Shown here piece by piece: positions 1 through 6,822 of a DNA stretch of 11,374 nt. Under the pieces are notes generated by a model that searched no databases, was not told the DNA's origin, and saw nothing but the letters and a program-made list of their open reading frames with translations. The position numbers and the translations under genes are program-made. This DNA comes from CAZIRF01 sp964541755. Its GTDB lineage: Bacteria; Spirochaetota; Spirochaetia; Treponematales; Breznakiellaceae. How positions within the stretch are numbered: the first letter of the stretch is position 1; the number at the start of each line of letters is the position of its first letter. The stretch lies in contig CAZIRF010000062.1 of assembly GCA_964541755.1 (NCBI GenBank), forward strand, positions 1 to 11,374. The letters run 5' to 3'.

Positions 1-2
1 GT

Positions 3-206
3 ATGGAAAGCTGGTTTGCAACGCTCAAGAAGGAAAAGATCTACAAGCTCGACACCGCGCATATGACGGTTGAAGAAGTGAAGCAGGAGGTTTGGCGATA
101 TACGTTTGCATATTACAATACGGTCAGAATAACTACCGTAACTGAAGATGGATTCCCTCCGTCTATTTACCAGGGAAAAGCATCAGCTGCAAAGGCTGTT
201 GCTTAA
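3..206 (+). CDS. IS3-family transposase, C-terminal fragment (5' end outside window)
   Basis: This is the tail of a DDE (rve-type) integrase-fold transposase that would catalyse cut-and-join movement of an insertion sequence. The visible 67 residues begin with MESWFATLK. In IS3-family OrfB proteins the Glu of this segment is the last acidic residue of the DDE triad, followed seven residues later by a basic residue; here these are E2 and K9. The later YTFAYYNTVR stretch matches the usual 'YIEFYNxxR' helix near the end of these proteins. The reading frame is open to the left window edge, so the ATG at base 3 is probably internal and the gene continues outside. A full OrfB is several times longer. 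The fragment is visibly AT-richer than the chromosomal genes beside it, as expected for an acquired element. The element's right end cannot be fixed, since the left end is not visible. Family assignment is fairly sure; whether the element is intact is unknown. Confidence 0.75.
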   Translation: MESWFATLKKEKIYKLDTAHMTVEEVKQEVWRYTFAYYNTVRITTVTEDGFPPSIYQGKASAAKAVA

Positions 207-693
207 ATACATTTGGGGTATTTGGAGACTGAACTAATATTGACTATTCCAACCAGCAACGTACACAAAAGGCCCCGGCGAAGGGCACGGAGACGCCCGA
301 TGCCGCTCGCGGGGGTAGGGCGGGACCCCGGACCTGCAGGGCCTGTGCGACAGGCGGGGCTCGAAGAGACCCGCCACCGAGCTGCGCTGGCGGGCAGGTT
401 CGTGGCCCGACCGCAGGGGGGCTGGGGCAAGCCGCGGCGCGGCTTGCCCTTGGCGGAACGGCGCTTCGCCGTTCCGCACGGGATACCGGCGCCGTGCGTA
501 TGGGCCGCCCGGACTGCGCAGGACTGGGGCTGCGGGCTCGTTGGGCGGTCGCCTGCATTGAGGGGTAGTACTGCCCCCCTCTTGCCTTCTTCATTATTCC
601 CGAACTGTGAATGAGCGGACATGACACCCCCCGAAACAGGAATCGCGGCGTCACAATGGCGACAGGCCCCGAAAAACGGCGGGGCAGCCGGAA
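207..693. other. Gene-free GC-rich region between IS end and lipid kinase gene
   Basis: No convincing coding sequence is seen here on either strand. Several reading frames are open, but they translate to Arg/Pro/Gly/Ala-rich peptides with no domain, no ribosome binding site and mutual overlap, as expected in very GC-rich DNA. The first 35 or so bases after the transposase stop are AT-rich and may still belong to the insertion sequence. The middle is filled with strong hairpins (see the repeat entry). Near 666-685, just past the stop of the kinase gene, there is a 6-bp stem (gccccg/cggggc) with an A-rich loop on the plus strand. It lacks a U-tail, so it is at best a weak terminator for the kinase gene. 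Confidence 0.6.
341..477. repeat. Cluster of GC-rich perfect hairpins
   Basis: Four inverted repeats are crowded together. (1) 341-346 pairs with 350-355 (gcctgt/acaggc), loop 3. (2) 353-358 pairs with 370-375 (ggcggg/cccgcc), then after one mismatch 360-362 pairs with 366-368, loop gaa. (3) 425-435 pairs perfectly with 439-449, an 11-bp stem (gggcaagccgc) with loop ggc. (4) 453-463 pairs perfectly with 467-477, an 11-bp stem (gcggaacggcg) with loop ctt. Hairpins 3 and 4 have identical architecture, 11-bp stems and 3-base loops with centres 28 bases apart, and sit 3 bases from one another. Such paired palindromes resemble REP/BIME-type dispersed repeats or small palindromic mobile units. They are not typical terminators, because no U-run follows. 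Whether copies exist elsewhere in the genome cannot be seen here. Confidence 0.7.
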
Positions 694-1641
694 TCAACCG
701 GTAATGTCGAGCGGGCAGGTGATGATGTCCAGACAGCGGGAAATACACTCGATGGCAAGACTCTTGCCGTCGGTACAGATGGTTTCACCATCGGCATGGA
801 CGACAAGGCCGCCGGCCGGGGCCTCGATGGTGAACCAGGGAGAGCGGGCACCGGAGAAATCGTCACGAGAGAACTGGGTCTTGCGGATGTAGGCCAATAT
901 GCCGGTGAGCATGGGCCAGCGCTTGAGGTCGCGGGTGAAGCAGGCGTCGAAGAGCCCGTCGTGAACAGAGGCCTCGGGGGCCATCCAGAAGAGGCCGCCC
1001 ATGCGTTTGCCGTTCATGATCGATATCTGGTGGGCCCGCTGGTGGACGCTGCCGCCCTCCCAGGCGATGGTGACCTCGGGGGCTTCGGGGTACTGCACAA
1101 AGGTTTTGAGGGCGCCGAAGAGATAACCGAGCGCACCGGGAACGTGTTTCATGCGGGCGGCGTGGAGCCCCACGATGGTATCAAAACCGATACCGATGCC
1201 GTTGATGAAGTACTTGCCCTCGGGGTAGTCGCCGCCGCGGATGCGCCCCACATCGAGGGGTTGGCGAACCCCCGCCGACAGGAAAGAAATGGCCATGGAA
1301 AGGGCACTTGGTATGCAGGCACCGGCGGAAAAGTCGTTGCCGCGGCCAAGGGGGAGTATGGCGAGGGTTGGAACGGGATCGCCTTCGTTGTGCGCGGCCA
1401 TGAGGCCGTTGACCACTTCGTTGACGGTTCCGTCGCCGCCCACCGCCACCACGACGGTAAAGCCCTTGAGACCGGCACTACGGGCGAGTTCGGTCGCATG
1501 GAGGGGGCCGCCGGTTTCGAACAGGGCGTAGTCGAGGCCATCTGCATCCATGGCATTGAGGATGTCTTCGCGATGGGCCCGGGTGCGGCCCTTGCCCGCT
1601 ACGGGATTGAAGATAACACAAAAGCGCTCACGTATTGCCAT
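694..1641 (-). CDS. Diacylglycerol kinase-type lipid kinase (DagK/YegS/LCB5 fold)
   Basis: A soluble or membrane-associated kinase that transfers the gamma-phosphate of ATP to a lipid hydroxyl, probably diacylglycerol or a related lipid, recycling it into phospholipid synthesis. The N-terminal NPVAGKGR (12-19), the nucleotide-binding GGDGT (68-72) and LPLGRGNDF (96-104) are the family signature. A FINGIGIGFDTIVG segment follows, and a C-terminal HADGE matches the second (beta-sandwich) domain. The usual 'GTGNDF' reads GRGNDF here. The length of 315 residues is normal. I start at the ATG at 1641 because NPVAGKGR follows at once. An in-frame ATG at 1743 would add 34 unrelated residues and lie inside the HIT gene. 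No Shine-Dalgarno sequence precedes the ATG; a promoter-like -35/-10 pair sits directly upstream. It lies 61 bases downstream of the HIT gene on the same strand. The exact lipid substrate cannot be read from sequence. Confidence 0.9.
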   Translation of the reverse strand: MAIRERFCVIFNPVAGKGRTRAHREDILNAMDADGLDYALFETGGPLHATELARSAGLKGFTVVVAVGGDGTVNEVVNGLMAAHNEGDPVPTLAILPLGRGNDFSAGACIPSALSMAISFLSAGVRQPLDVGRIRGGDYPEGKYFINGIGIGFDTIVGLHAARMKHVPGALGYLFGALKTFVQYPEAPEVTIAWEGGSVHQRAHQISIMNGKRMGGLFWMAPEASVHDGLFDACFTRDLKRWPMLTGILAYIRKTQFSRDDFSGARSPWFTIEAPAGGLVVHADGETICTDGKSLAIECISRCLDIITCPLDITG

Positions 1642-1648
1642 GGGGATA

Positions 1649-1677
1649 TTTATAGCGTTTTTTGCCCGCTCTTTCCA
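1649..1677 (-). promoter_or_regulatory. Putative promoter of lipid kinase gene, leaderless geometry
   Basis: Read on the minus strand, TGGAAA (1672-1677) and TATAAA (1649-1654) are separated by exactly 17 bases. They match the sigma-70 consensus at 4/6 and 5/6 positions. Only 7 bases (1642-1648) separate the -10 from the ATG, so transcription would begin at or next to the start codon. This is inference from spacing alone. Confidence 0.45.
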
Positions 1678-1702
1678 TGGCAGAAGGGGTAATTCAGGAC
1701 TT

Positions 1703-2047
1703 TCAGCCCTGTTGCAGACCCATTTGTCTGCCGCCCATGACATGGATGTGGAGATGGGCGACTGTTTGCCCCGCGTGGGGACCGTAGTTTATGACAAAAC
1801 GGGCTCCCCCGTCTTCAAGCCCTTCGGCCTGCGCAATACGGCGGGCCCGATTCATGAGGCGGCCAAGGAGCCCTTCGTCGCGGTCCTCCATGGCCATGAG
1901 GCTCGACAGGTGCCGCTTGGGCATGACCAGGACGTGCACCGGCGTCTGGGGATTGATGTCGCGGATGGCGAGGATGTCGTCGTCCTCGAAGACCTTGGTC
2001 GAGGGGATGTCCCCGCTGATGATCTTGCAGAAAATACAGTCGCTCAT
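1703..2047 (-). CDS. HIT-family nucleotide hydrolase (HINT/PKCI-like)
   Basis: A small histidine-triad protein of 114 residues, the usual size for bacterial HinT-type purine nucleoside phosphoramidase or AMP-lysine hydrolases. The N-terminal CIFCKI (Cys4, Cys7) followed by GDIPS is typical of the branch that can bind zinc. The triad HLHIHVMGG lies at 98-106, and the middle His (H100) is the expected nucleophile. A mid-protein VHVLVMPKRH is another conserved block. I chose the ATG at 2047 because the conserved MSDCIFCKI begins there; an upstream in-frame TTG at 2083 adds 12 unconserved residues. No close Shine-Dalgarno sequence is present, since the nearest purine run (gaggggg) is more than 10 bases away. 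It is divergent from trpB and upstream of the lipid kinase gene on the same strand. Physiological substrates of such proteins are poorly known. Confidence 0.93.
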   Translation of the reverse strand: MSDCIFCKIISGDIPSTKVFEDDDILAIRDINPQTPVHVLVMPKRHLSSLMAMEDRDEGLLGRLMNRARRIAQAEGLEDGGARFVINYGPHAGQTVAHLHIHVMGGRQMGLQQG

Positions 2048-2054
2048 GGGCTTG

Positions 2055-2083
2055 AGTGTAGCCCCCTCTTCCCGCAGCGACAA
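2055..2083 (-). promoter_or_regulatory. Putative promoter of HIT gene, leaderless geometry
   Basis: On the minus strand, TTGTCG (2078-2083) and TACACT (2055-2060) are separated by 17 bases and each matches the sigma-70 consensus at 4/6 positions. The -10 ends 7 bases before the ATG (2048-2054). The geometry is the same as for the lipid kinase gene. The hexamers are only moderate matches, so the call rests on the repeated spacing. Confidence 0.35.
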
Positions 2084-2101
2084 GAGAAAAAAATGTTTCT
2101 A

Positions 2102-2155
2102 TTGACAGAAACGCCTTGCAGGTACAGAATCGTAGTACAATATCGACCCGGAGGA
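2102..2155 (+). promoter_or_regulatory. Promoter and ribosome binding site of trpB
   Basis: A perfect -35 TTGACA (2102-2107) is followed after 17 bases by CAGAAT (2125-2130, 4/6). A TACAAT (2136-2141) is a better -10 by sequence but lies 28 bases from TTGACA, too far to pair with it. The strong Shine-Dalgarno GGAGGA (2150-2155) stands 4 bases before the ATG at 2160 and fixes the start. This promoter is back-to-back with the HIT promoter. The leader is too short for a trp leader peptide or T-box, and none is seen. Confidence 0.6.
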
Positions 2156-2159
2156 CAGC

Positions 2160-3356
2160 ATGTCGCATTATCTCAAGACCAATCCCGATGAAAAGGGCTT
2201 TTTCGGCGAGTACGGGGGCTCTTTCATCCCGCCCCAGCTCCAGACCGAAATGGACAAGATCACGGATGCCTACTATTCGATAAGCAAGTCGCACGACTTC
2301 ATTTCGGAGCTGCGCAGCATTCGCAAACATTTCCAGGGCCGCCCGACCCCCACCTACTTCTGCCGCAACCTGAGCAACAAGACCGGTGGCCGCATTTACC
2401 TCAAACGCGAGGACTTGAACCACTCGGGCGCCCACAAGCTCAACCACTGTATGGGCGAAGGCCTCCTGGCCAAGTATCTGGGTAAAAAGAAGCTCATTGC
2501 AGAGACGGGCGCAGGACAGCACGGCGTCGCCCTGGCCACGGCTGCCGCCTACTTCGGGCTCGAGTGCGAGATCCACATGGGCGAGGTCGACATCAAGAAG
2601 GAACACCCGAACGTGGTGCGCATGAAGCTCCTGGGAGCGACAGTCGTCCCGGTTTCCCACGGCCTCAAGACCCTCAAGGAAGCGGTGGATTCGGCCTTCG
2701 AAGCCTACCTCAAGGACCCCGTTAACACTATCTACTGTATTGGCTCTGTTGTGGGCCCCCACCCCTTCCCCATGATGGTACGCGATTTCCAGCATGTCGT
2801 GGGCGTGGAAGCCCGCGAGCAGTTCCTGGAAATGACGGGCGAATTGCCCGACGCGGTTACCGCCTGCGTGGGCGGCGGCTCGAACGCCATGGGCATCTTC
2901 TCCGGTTTTATCGATGATGCCGATGTCGCCCTCATCGGTGTCGAGCCGGCTGGCCGTTCGCTCAAGTTGGGCGATCACGCGGCGAGCATGAGCTACGGCA
3001 AGCCCGGCGTCCTGCACGGATTCCGCAGCTACCTGCTCCAGGACGAAAAGGGTGATCCCGCCCCCGTCTACTCCATCGCCAGCGGCCTGGATTACCCCGG
3101 ATCGGGCCCTGAACACTGCAAGCTCAAGGATGACGGGCGCGTATCCTACACCACGGCCAGTGACGACGAGTGCCTGGACGCCTTCTACACCCTGTCCAAG
3201 GTCGAGGGGATTATCCCGGCCCTCGAGAGCGCCCACGCAGTCGCCTACGCCATGAAGTACTCTGCGGAAAACCCGCGGAAAGCCATTTTGGTCAACTGTT
3301 CCGGCCGCGGCGACAAAGATATCGATTTCGTGGTGGACAACTACGGATTTCGCTGA
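2160..3356 (+). CDS. trpB: Tryptophan synthase beta chain (stand-alone)
   Basis: A cytoplasmic PLP enzyme that condenses indole with L-serine to give L-tryptophan. The 398 residues match the usual length. Key sites are visible: GRPTP (60-64), KREDLNHSGAHK with the Schiff-base lysine K93, ETGAGQHG (115-122) with catalytic E115, the phosphate-cup GGGSNAMG (238-245), GLDYPG with D311, and CSGRGDKD (380-387) with S381 contacting the pyridine ring. It has the classical TrpB1 form, not the long TrpB2. No trpA or other trp gene is in the window; downstream are yjbQ and a cardiolipin synthase. In normal organisms TrpA supplies indole through a tunnel. A lone trpB next to unrelated genes suggests either trpA elsewhere or salvage of external indole. 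The start is set by a strong Shine-Dalgarno sequence. Function is secure; the metabolic role is inferred. Confidence 0.97.
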   Translation: MSHYLKTNPDEKGFFGEYGGSFIPPQLQTEMDKITDAYYSISKSHDFISELRSIRKHFQGRPTPTYFCRNLSNKTGGRIYLKREDLNHSGAHKLNHCMGEGLLAKYLGKKKLIAETGAGQHGVALATAAAYFGLECEIHMGEVDIKKEHPNVVRMKLLGATVVPVSHGLKTLKEAVDSAFEAYLKDPVNTIYCIGSVVGPHPFPMMVRDFQHVVGVEAREQFLEMTGELPDAVTACVGGGSNAMGIFSGFIDDADVALIGVEPAGRSLKLGDHAASMSYGKPGVLHGFRSYLLQDEKGDPAPVYSIASGLDYPGSGPEHCKLKDDGRVSYTTASDDECLDAFYTLSKVEGIIPALESAHAVAYAMKYSAENPRKAILVNCSGRGDKDIDFVVDNYGFR

Positions 3357-3368
3357 TATCCATACTGC

Positions 3369-3806
3369 ATGGAAATATATCAGCAGATAGTACAACTTGC
3401 CCCGAAGAGCCGGGGCTTTCACCTGGTCACCGGGGAGCTGCTGCGCCAGCTTCCCGGCTTGGCCCGCTTTACCGCGGGCCTTGCCCACTTCCAGCTCCTG
3501 CACACCTCCGCGAGCCTGGCCCTCAATGAGAATGCCGACCCGGATGTGCGCCACGACATGGAGCTGATCTTCAACACCATGGTCCCCGAACAGCAGCACG
3601 GGCTGCGGCACACCCTTGAAGGCAGCGATGACATGAGTGCCCACGCCAAGAGCGCCATTATCGGGACGCAGCTGAGCATACCGGTGCGCAACAGGGCCTT
3701 TTTGTTGGGAACCTGGCAGGGTATTTACCTCTGCGAGCACCGCAACCACGGGGGGCCGCGCCAAATAGCCGTAACAATACTGGGCGAAACGGCAAAGAGG
3801 GCGTAA
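3369..3806 (+). CDS. YjbQ/UPF0047 family protein
   Basis: A 145-residue member of the UPF0047 (YjbQ) family, of typical length. Signature blocks are LLHTSASLALNENADPDV (43-60), EGSDDMSAHAKSAIIG (84-99) and GTWQGIYLCEHR (114-125). Conserved His, Asp and Glu residues in these blocks form the likely active or metal site. E. coli YjbQ has been reported to have weak thiamine-phosphate-synthase activity, but the true role of the family is not settled. The ATG lies 12 bases after the trpB stop. No Shine-Dalgarno sequence is seen, so translation may depend on coupling to trpB. Alternatively it may use its own start: TGGACA (3334-3339) and TATCCA (3357-3362) lie 17 bases apart and 6 bases before the ATG, though the -10 match is poor. 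The family call is firm. Confidence 0.92.
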   Translation: MEIYQQIVQLAPKSRGFHLVTGELLRQLPGLARFTAGLAHFQLLHTSASLALNENADPDVRHDMELIFNTMVPEQQHGLRHTLEGSDDMSAHAKSAIIGTQLSIPVRNRAFLLGTWQGIYLCEHRNHGGPRQIAVTILGETAKRA

Positions 3807-3816
3807 ACTCTCCTGT

Positions 3817-5325
3817 ATGGGAGCGGGCGACGTTTTCCTTGTCTCAAGCTATGTTCTCACCCTCGTCGGGGTTCTCTTTGTCCTTTTCAAGGAAAAGACG
3901 GATTCGGCGCGCCGCTTCTCGTGGCTTTTGGCCATTATCTTCGTGCCGGTCGCGGGGATTTTCCTGTACATACTCCTTTCGGGCAACTTTTTCACCCGCA
4001 CCAAACGCATGGTGCGGGCTGCCCGCCGCGCAAATGCACACTATGAAAGCATACTGCGCAGCCAGGAGACCCGCCTCAAAGAGCTGATGGCCAGTGACGA
4101 TCACGGCGACTTCGCCCAGTACGGGGCCCTGCTCCACCTAAACCTCGTCTACGGCAAGAGCCCCATATTGCGCGACAACAGCATCGACCTCTTTATCGAC
4201 GGGAAAGCCAAATTCGAGGCCCTCTTCGAAGAGATACGCCAGGCGCAGTCGAGTATCCACGTCTCCTACTTCATCTTCCAGAATGACAAAACGGGCAACC
4301 GGCTCGTCGAACTTCTGGCAGAGCGGGCGGCAGCGGGCGTGGCCGTCCGCCTTCTGTATGACCATGTGGGATCCATTCGAACCTCCGCATCCATGTTCCG
4401 CAACCTGCGCAGGGCGGGGGGGCGGGTCTCGCGCTTTTTCCCGGTCTCGCTCGTAAACCCCTTCCAGGTGAACTTTCGCAATCACCGCAAGCTCGTCATT
4501 GTGGACGGCCGTGCGGCCTGGTTCGGGGGCATGAACGTGGGCGACGAGTACGCGAACGAATCACCCAAACACCCCTGGTACTGGAGGGATACGCACGTAC
4601 GCATCACCGGACCGGCCGTCCAGCTCTTGCAAAAAGTCTTTTTGGTCGACTGGTACAGCGCGAGCGAGCGGGACGAGCCCCTCTTCGACGATGAGCTCCT
4701 GCCCACCCTCTTCCCGCGGGCGGACAAGCTTGGCGACCCATCAGCCTTGAATCTTCCCCCCGAACGGCACCGCGACGGGATTCCCGCCCAAATAGTGGCC
4801 AGCGGCCCCGACGACATGGAGAACGACGAAATACGGGACGCACTCATTCTGATGATAGGCCGCGCACGACAGTCGGTGAGGATTGAGACGCCCTACTTTA
4901 CCCCGGACGAGGCCTTCTACACGGCCCTCAAGATTGCCGCCCTTTCGGGGATACGGGTGGAAATCATCGTGCCGGGAAACTGGGACAAGTGGTACGTAAA
5001 GCCGGCGGCCATGCCCTTTATCGAAGACCTCCTGACCTGCGGAGTACGTTTTTGGTACTACCGGGGCTTTATCCACTCGAAGATGTTCATCATCGACGAC
5101 AAGGTCGTGAGCATCGGGACGACAAATGTCGACAAGCGCAGTTTTTCGCTCCACTTCGAGCTCAACGCCTTCTTTTACTCACCGGATTCCGGTGCACTCT
5201 GCACCGCCATCTTCGAAGAGGACAAGACCCATTCGGACCCGGTCGACGAGGCGGACTTCAAGGAAGCGTGCCTGATCAAGCGGGCGTACTGGAACCTGAT
5301 GAGCCTCTTCTCGCCCATCATGTAG
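3817..5325 (+). CDS. cls: Cardiolipin synthase, phospholipase D superfamily
   Basis: An inner-membrane enzyme that makes cardiolipin, classically from two phosphatidylglycerols. The 502 residues have the standard Cls layout: two N-terminal membrane helices (about 6-23 and 35-55), then two PLD domains. Both HKD motifs are intact: NHRKLVIVD with H223/K225/D230, and HSKMFIIDD with H420/K422/D427. Each is followed by the usual small/Gly-Asn element (GGMN at 237-240; IGTTNVDKRS at 433-442). The ATG is 10 bases after the yjbQ stop, so the gene probably belongs to the trpB-yjbQ cluster. No Shine-Dalgarno sequence is evident. A TAAACT (3804-3809), overlapping the yjbQ stop codon, lies 7 bases before the ATG and could be a -10 for a leaderless transcript, but no good -35 accompanies it. 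The 3' end overlaps the opposing MATE gene by 8 bases. A related PLD-type phosphatidyltransferase is the only real alternative. Confidence 0.93.
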   Translation: MGAGDVFLVSSYVLTLVGVLFVLFKEKTDSARRFSWLLAIIFVPVAGIFLYILLSGNFFTRTKRMVRAARRANAHYESILRSQETRLKELMASDDHGDFAQYGALLHLNLVYGKSPILRDNSIDLFIDGKAKFEALFEEIRQAQSSIHVSYFIFQNDKTGNRLVELLAERAAAGVAVRLLYDHVGSIRTSASMFRNLRRAGGRVSRFFPVSLVNPFQVNFRNHRKLVIVDGRAAWFGGMNVGDEYANESPKHPWYWRDTHVRITGPAVQLLQKVFLVDWYSASERDEPLFDDELLPTLFPRADKLGDPSALNLPPERHRDGIPAQIVASGPDDMENDEIRDALILMIGRARQSVRIETPYFTPDEAFYTALKIAALSGIRVEIIVPGNWDKWYVKPAAMPFIEDLLTCGVRFWYYRGFIHSKMFIIDDKVVSIGTTNVDKRSFSLHFELNAFFYSPDSGALCTAIFEEDKTHSDPVDEADFKEACLIKRAYWNLMSLFSPIM

Positions 5326-6709
5326 CAGAGCTCGGCGCCACCTCGAGGCCGTCTGTGGAGCGCCCAAGGTGCGAGAGCTCGCGCAGGAAGAGGGCCGAGG
5401 TGATAACGACCGACACCAAGTCCGCCAGGGGGTAGGCGAACCAGAGCCCGTCGAGCCCCAGGACGCGCGGGAGTATCAGCACGAGGGGGATGAGGCAGAG
5501 GAACTGCCGCGAGAGCCCCAGAAGAATGGACTGGACGCGTTTGCCAATGGACTGGAAGTAGGTCGCCGCAATGATTTGCAGGGCCCCCAGGGGGATAAAC
5601 AGAATCATGATGCGAAGGACGCGGGAGCCCATTTGAATGTAGCTCTGCTCGCTCGTAAAGAGCATGACAAAGAGCGAGGGAAAGAGCATGAGGGACGCAA
5701 AGGCGACGAGGGCGATGACGAAGACGGTGGCGAGGGTGACGACGATGACCCTGCGTACGCGCTTCCAGTTCTGCGCCCCGTAGTTGTAGCCCACGATGGG
5801 CTGGAAACCCTGCGCGATACCCAGTATGGGGAAGATGACGAGCATGATGAGCCGGTTGATCATCCCGTAGACGCTTACGGCGTCCTCGCCGCCGTAGTGG
5901 GCGAGGCTGTTGTTGAGGATGAGGGCGAGGATGCTCATTCCGGCGGACTGCACAAAGGCCGGGAAGCCCAGGACGAGGCTTTCGACGAGCTGGGCCGGTT
6001 TGGGGCGGAAGTCGGGAAGGCTAAGGCTGATATGGCTCTTGCGGCGCAGATAGAGCGACATGAGGTAGCTCGCTGCGACAATCTGGCTGATGACAGTGGC
6101 CAGAGCCGCGCCCTTGACGCCCATCCCGAAGGCGATGATGAACAGGGGATCGAGGGCGCAGTTGAGCAGGGCCCCGATAAGCATGCCGGCCATGGAGGCG
6201 CGGGGACTGCCCTCTGCGCGGACGAGGTTGTTGGCCGCCATCGAAATACCGAAGAAGAAGAAGCCCGGCGTTACGGTTACGAGATAGTCGCGTGCCAGAT
6301 TGAGGATCTCGCCGCGGGCCCCGAAGAGAAAGAGGATGGGGTCGGTAAAGAGGTAGACGAGGACGACGAGGACCAGGTTGATGATGAAGACCCAGCTGTA
6401 CGAGCTGCCCACGATGCGGGCAGCCTCTTCGGGGCGCTTCTCGCCCAGGCGGCGCGACACGACCGAGGCGGACCCCACGCCGATGGCCTGGGCCAAGGCC
6501 GACACGATCATCTGGATGGGGAATATGATGGTAAGGGCCCCGATGGCCAGCGGCGATACCCAGTGGCCAACAAAGATGGAGTCGACGACATTGTAGAGGG
6601 CGTTGACCAGCATGCCCACGACGGCGGGAATGCCCATCTTGAGAAGGAGCGGAAAAATATCGTCGGTGCCCAAAAAGGCGGTGCGGTGTAGGGTGTCGGA
6701 CTGTTGCAT
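5318..6709 (-). CDS. MATE-family multidrug/cation exporter
   Basis: A polytopic inner-membrane antiporter of 463 residues with the 12-helix, two-half MATE plan, coupling Na+ or H+ influx to export of drugs or metabolites. The N-terminal IPAVVGMLVNALYNVVDSIF and the VGSASVVSRRLGEK block, with later GIAQGFQPIVGYNYGAQ, are hallmarks. The latter is the second-half counterpart seen in MepA/DinF/NorM-like members. The overall pattern is closest to MepA-like proteins of the NorM/DinF branches. I start at the ATG at 6709; a TTG directly before it (6712) is less likely. There is no Shine-Dalgarno sequence. A -35/-10 pair stands immediately upstream with the -10 ending 6 bases from the ATG. The gene runs convergent to cls, and their stop codons lie in an 8-base overlap (5318-5325), leaving no room for a dedicated terminator between them. 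Substrate cannot be predicted. Confidence 0.92.
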   Translation of the reverse strand: MQQSDTLHRTAFLGTDDIFPLLLKMGIPAVVGMLVNALYNVVDSIFVGHWVSPLAIGALTIIFPIQMIVSALAQAIGVGSASVVSRRLGEKRPEEAARIVGSSYSWVFIINLVLVVLVYLFTDPILFLFGARGEILNLARDYLVTVTPGFFFFGISMAANNLVRAEGSPRASMAGMLIGALLNCALDPLFIIAFGMGVKGAALATVISQIVAASYLMSLYLRRKSHISLSLPDFRPKPAQLVESLVLGFPAFVQSAGMSILALILNNSLAHYGGEDAVSVYGMINRLIMLVIFPILGIAQGFQPIVGYNYGAQNWKRVRRVIVVTLATVFVIALVAFASLMLFPSLFVMLFTSEQSYIQMGSRVLRIMILFIPLGALQIIAATYFQSIGKRVQSILLGLSRQFLCLIPLVLILPRVLGLDGLWFAYPLADLVSVVITSALFLRELSHLGRSTDGLEVAPSSAT

Positions 6710-6715
6710 CAAGAC

Positions 6716-6744
6716 AAAATAGCGATTTGGTCGGCGCGCATCAA
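6716..6744 (-). promoter_or_regulatory. Putative promoter of MATE gene, leaderless geometry
   Basis: On the minus strand TTGATG (6739-6744) and TATTTT (6716-6721) are separated by exactly 17 bases, each 4/6 to consensus. The -10 ends 6 bases before the ATG at 6709. The start codon would lie at about the transcription start. Confidence 0.4.
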
Positions 6745-6822
6745 GCGGGCAATCCCCCTATAACAGAAAGTTATGGCCAGTAACCTGAAGCCTGCAGCCT
6801 GCAGCTCAAGCCAACCTGGCGA

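Noticed and set aside
666..685. Rho-independent terminator of the lipid kinase gene
   Set aside because: A 6-bp stem exists, but the T-run lies in the loop, not after the stem.
203..748. Several overlapping open frames on both strands (for example 213-614 plus, 203-748 minus, 244-654 minus)
   Set aside because: They overlap each other, encode Arg/Pro/Gly/Ala-rich peptides with no domain, run through the hairpins and have no ribosome binding site; they are by-products of very high GC.
796..1692. Open frame of 298 codons on the plus strand
   Set aside because: It is antisense to the lipid kinase gene, whose family motifs are unmistakable; the plus-strand translation has no recognisable domain.
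1815..3764. Open frame of 649 codons on the minus strand
   Set aside because: It is antisense to trpB and yjbQ, which are certain. Its length comes from the scarcity of stop codons opposite GC-rich coding sequence.
5369..6691. Open frame of 440 codons on the plus strand, rich in Asp, Glu and Gly
   Set aside because: It is the complement of the MATE membrane protein; hydrophobic codons read backwards give acidic, low-complexity sequence.
6785..6806. Repeated gcctgca units between the MATE and ArsC-like genes as a regulatory repeat or terminator
   Set aside because: There are only two copies with overlapping CTGCAG palindromes and no U-tail; too short to support a function.
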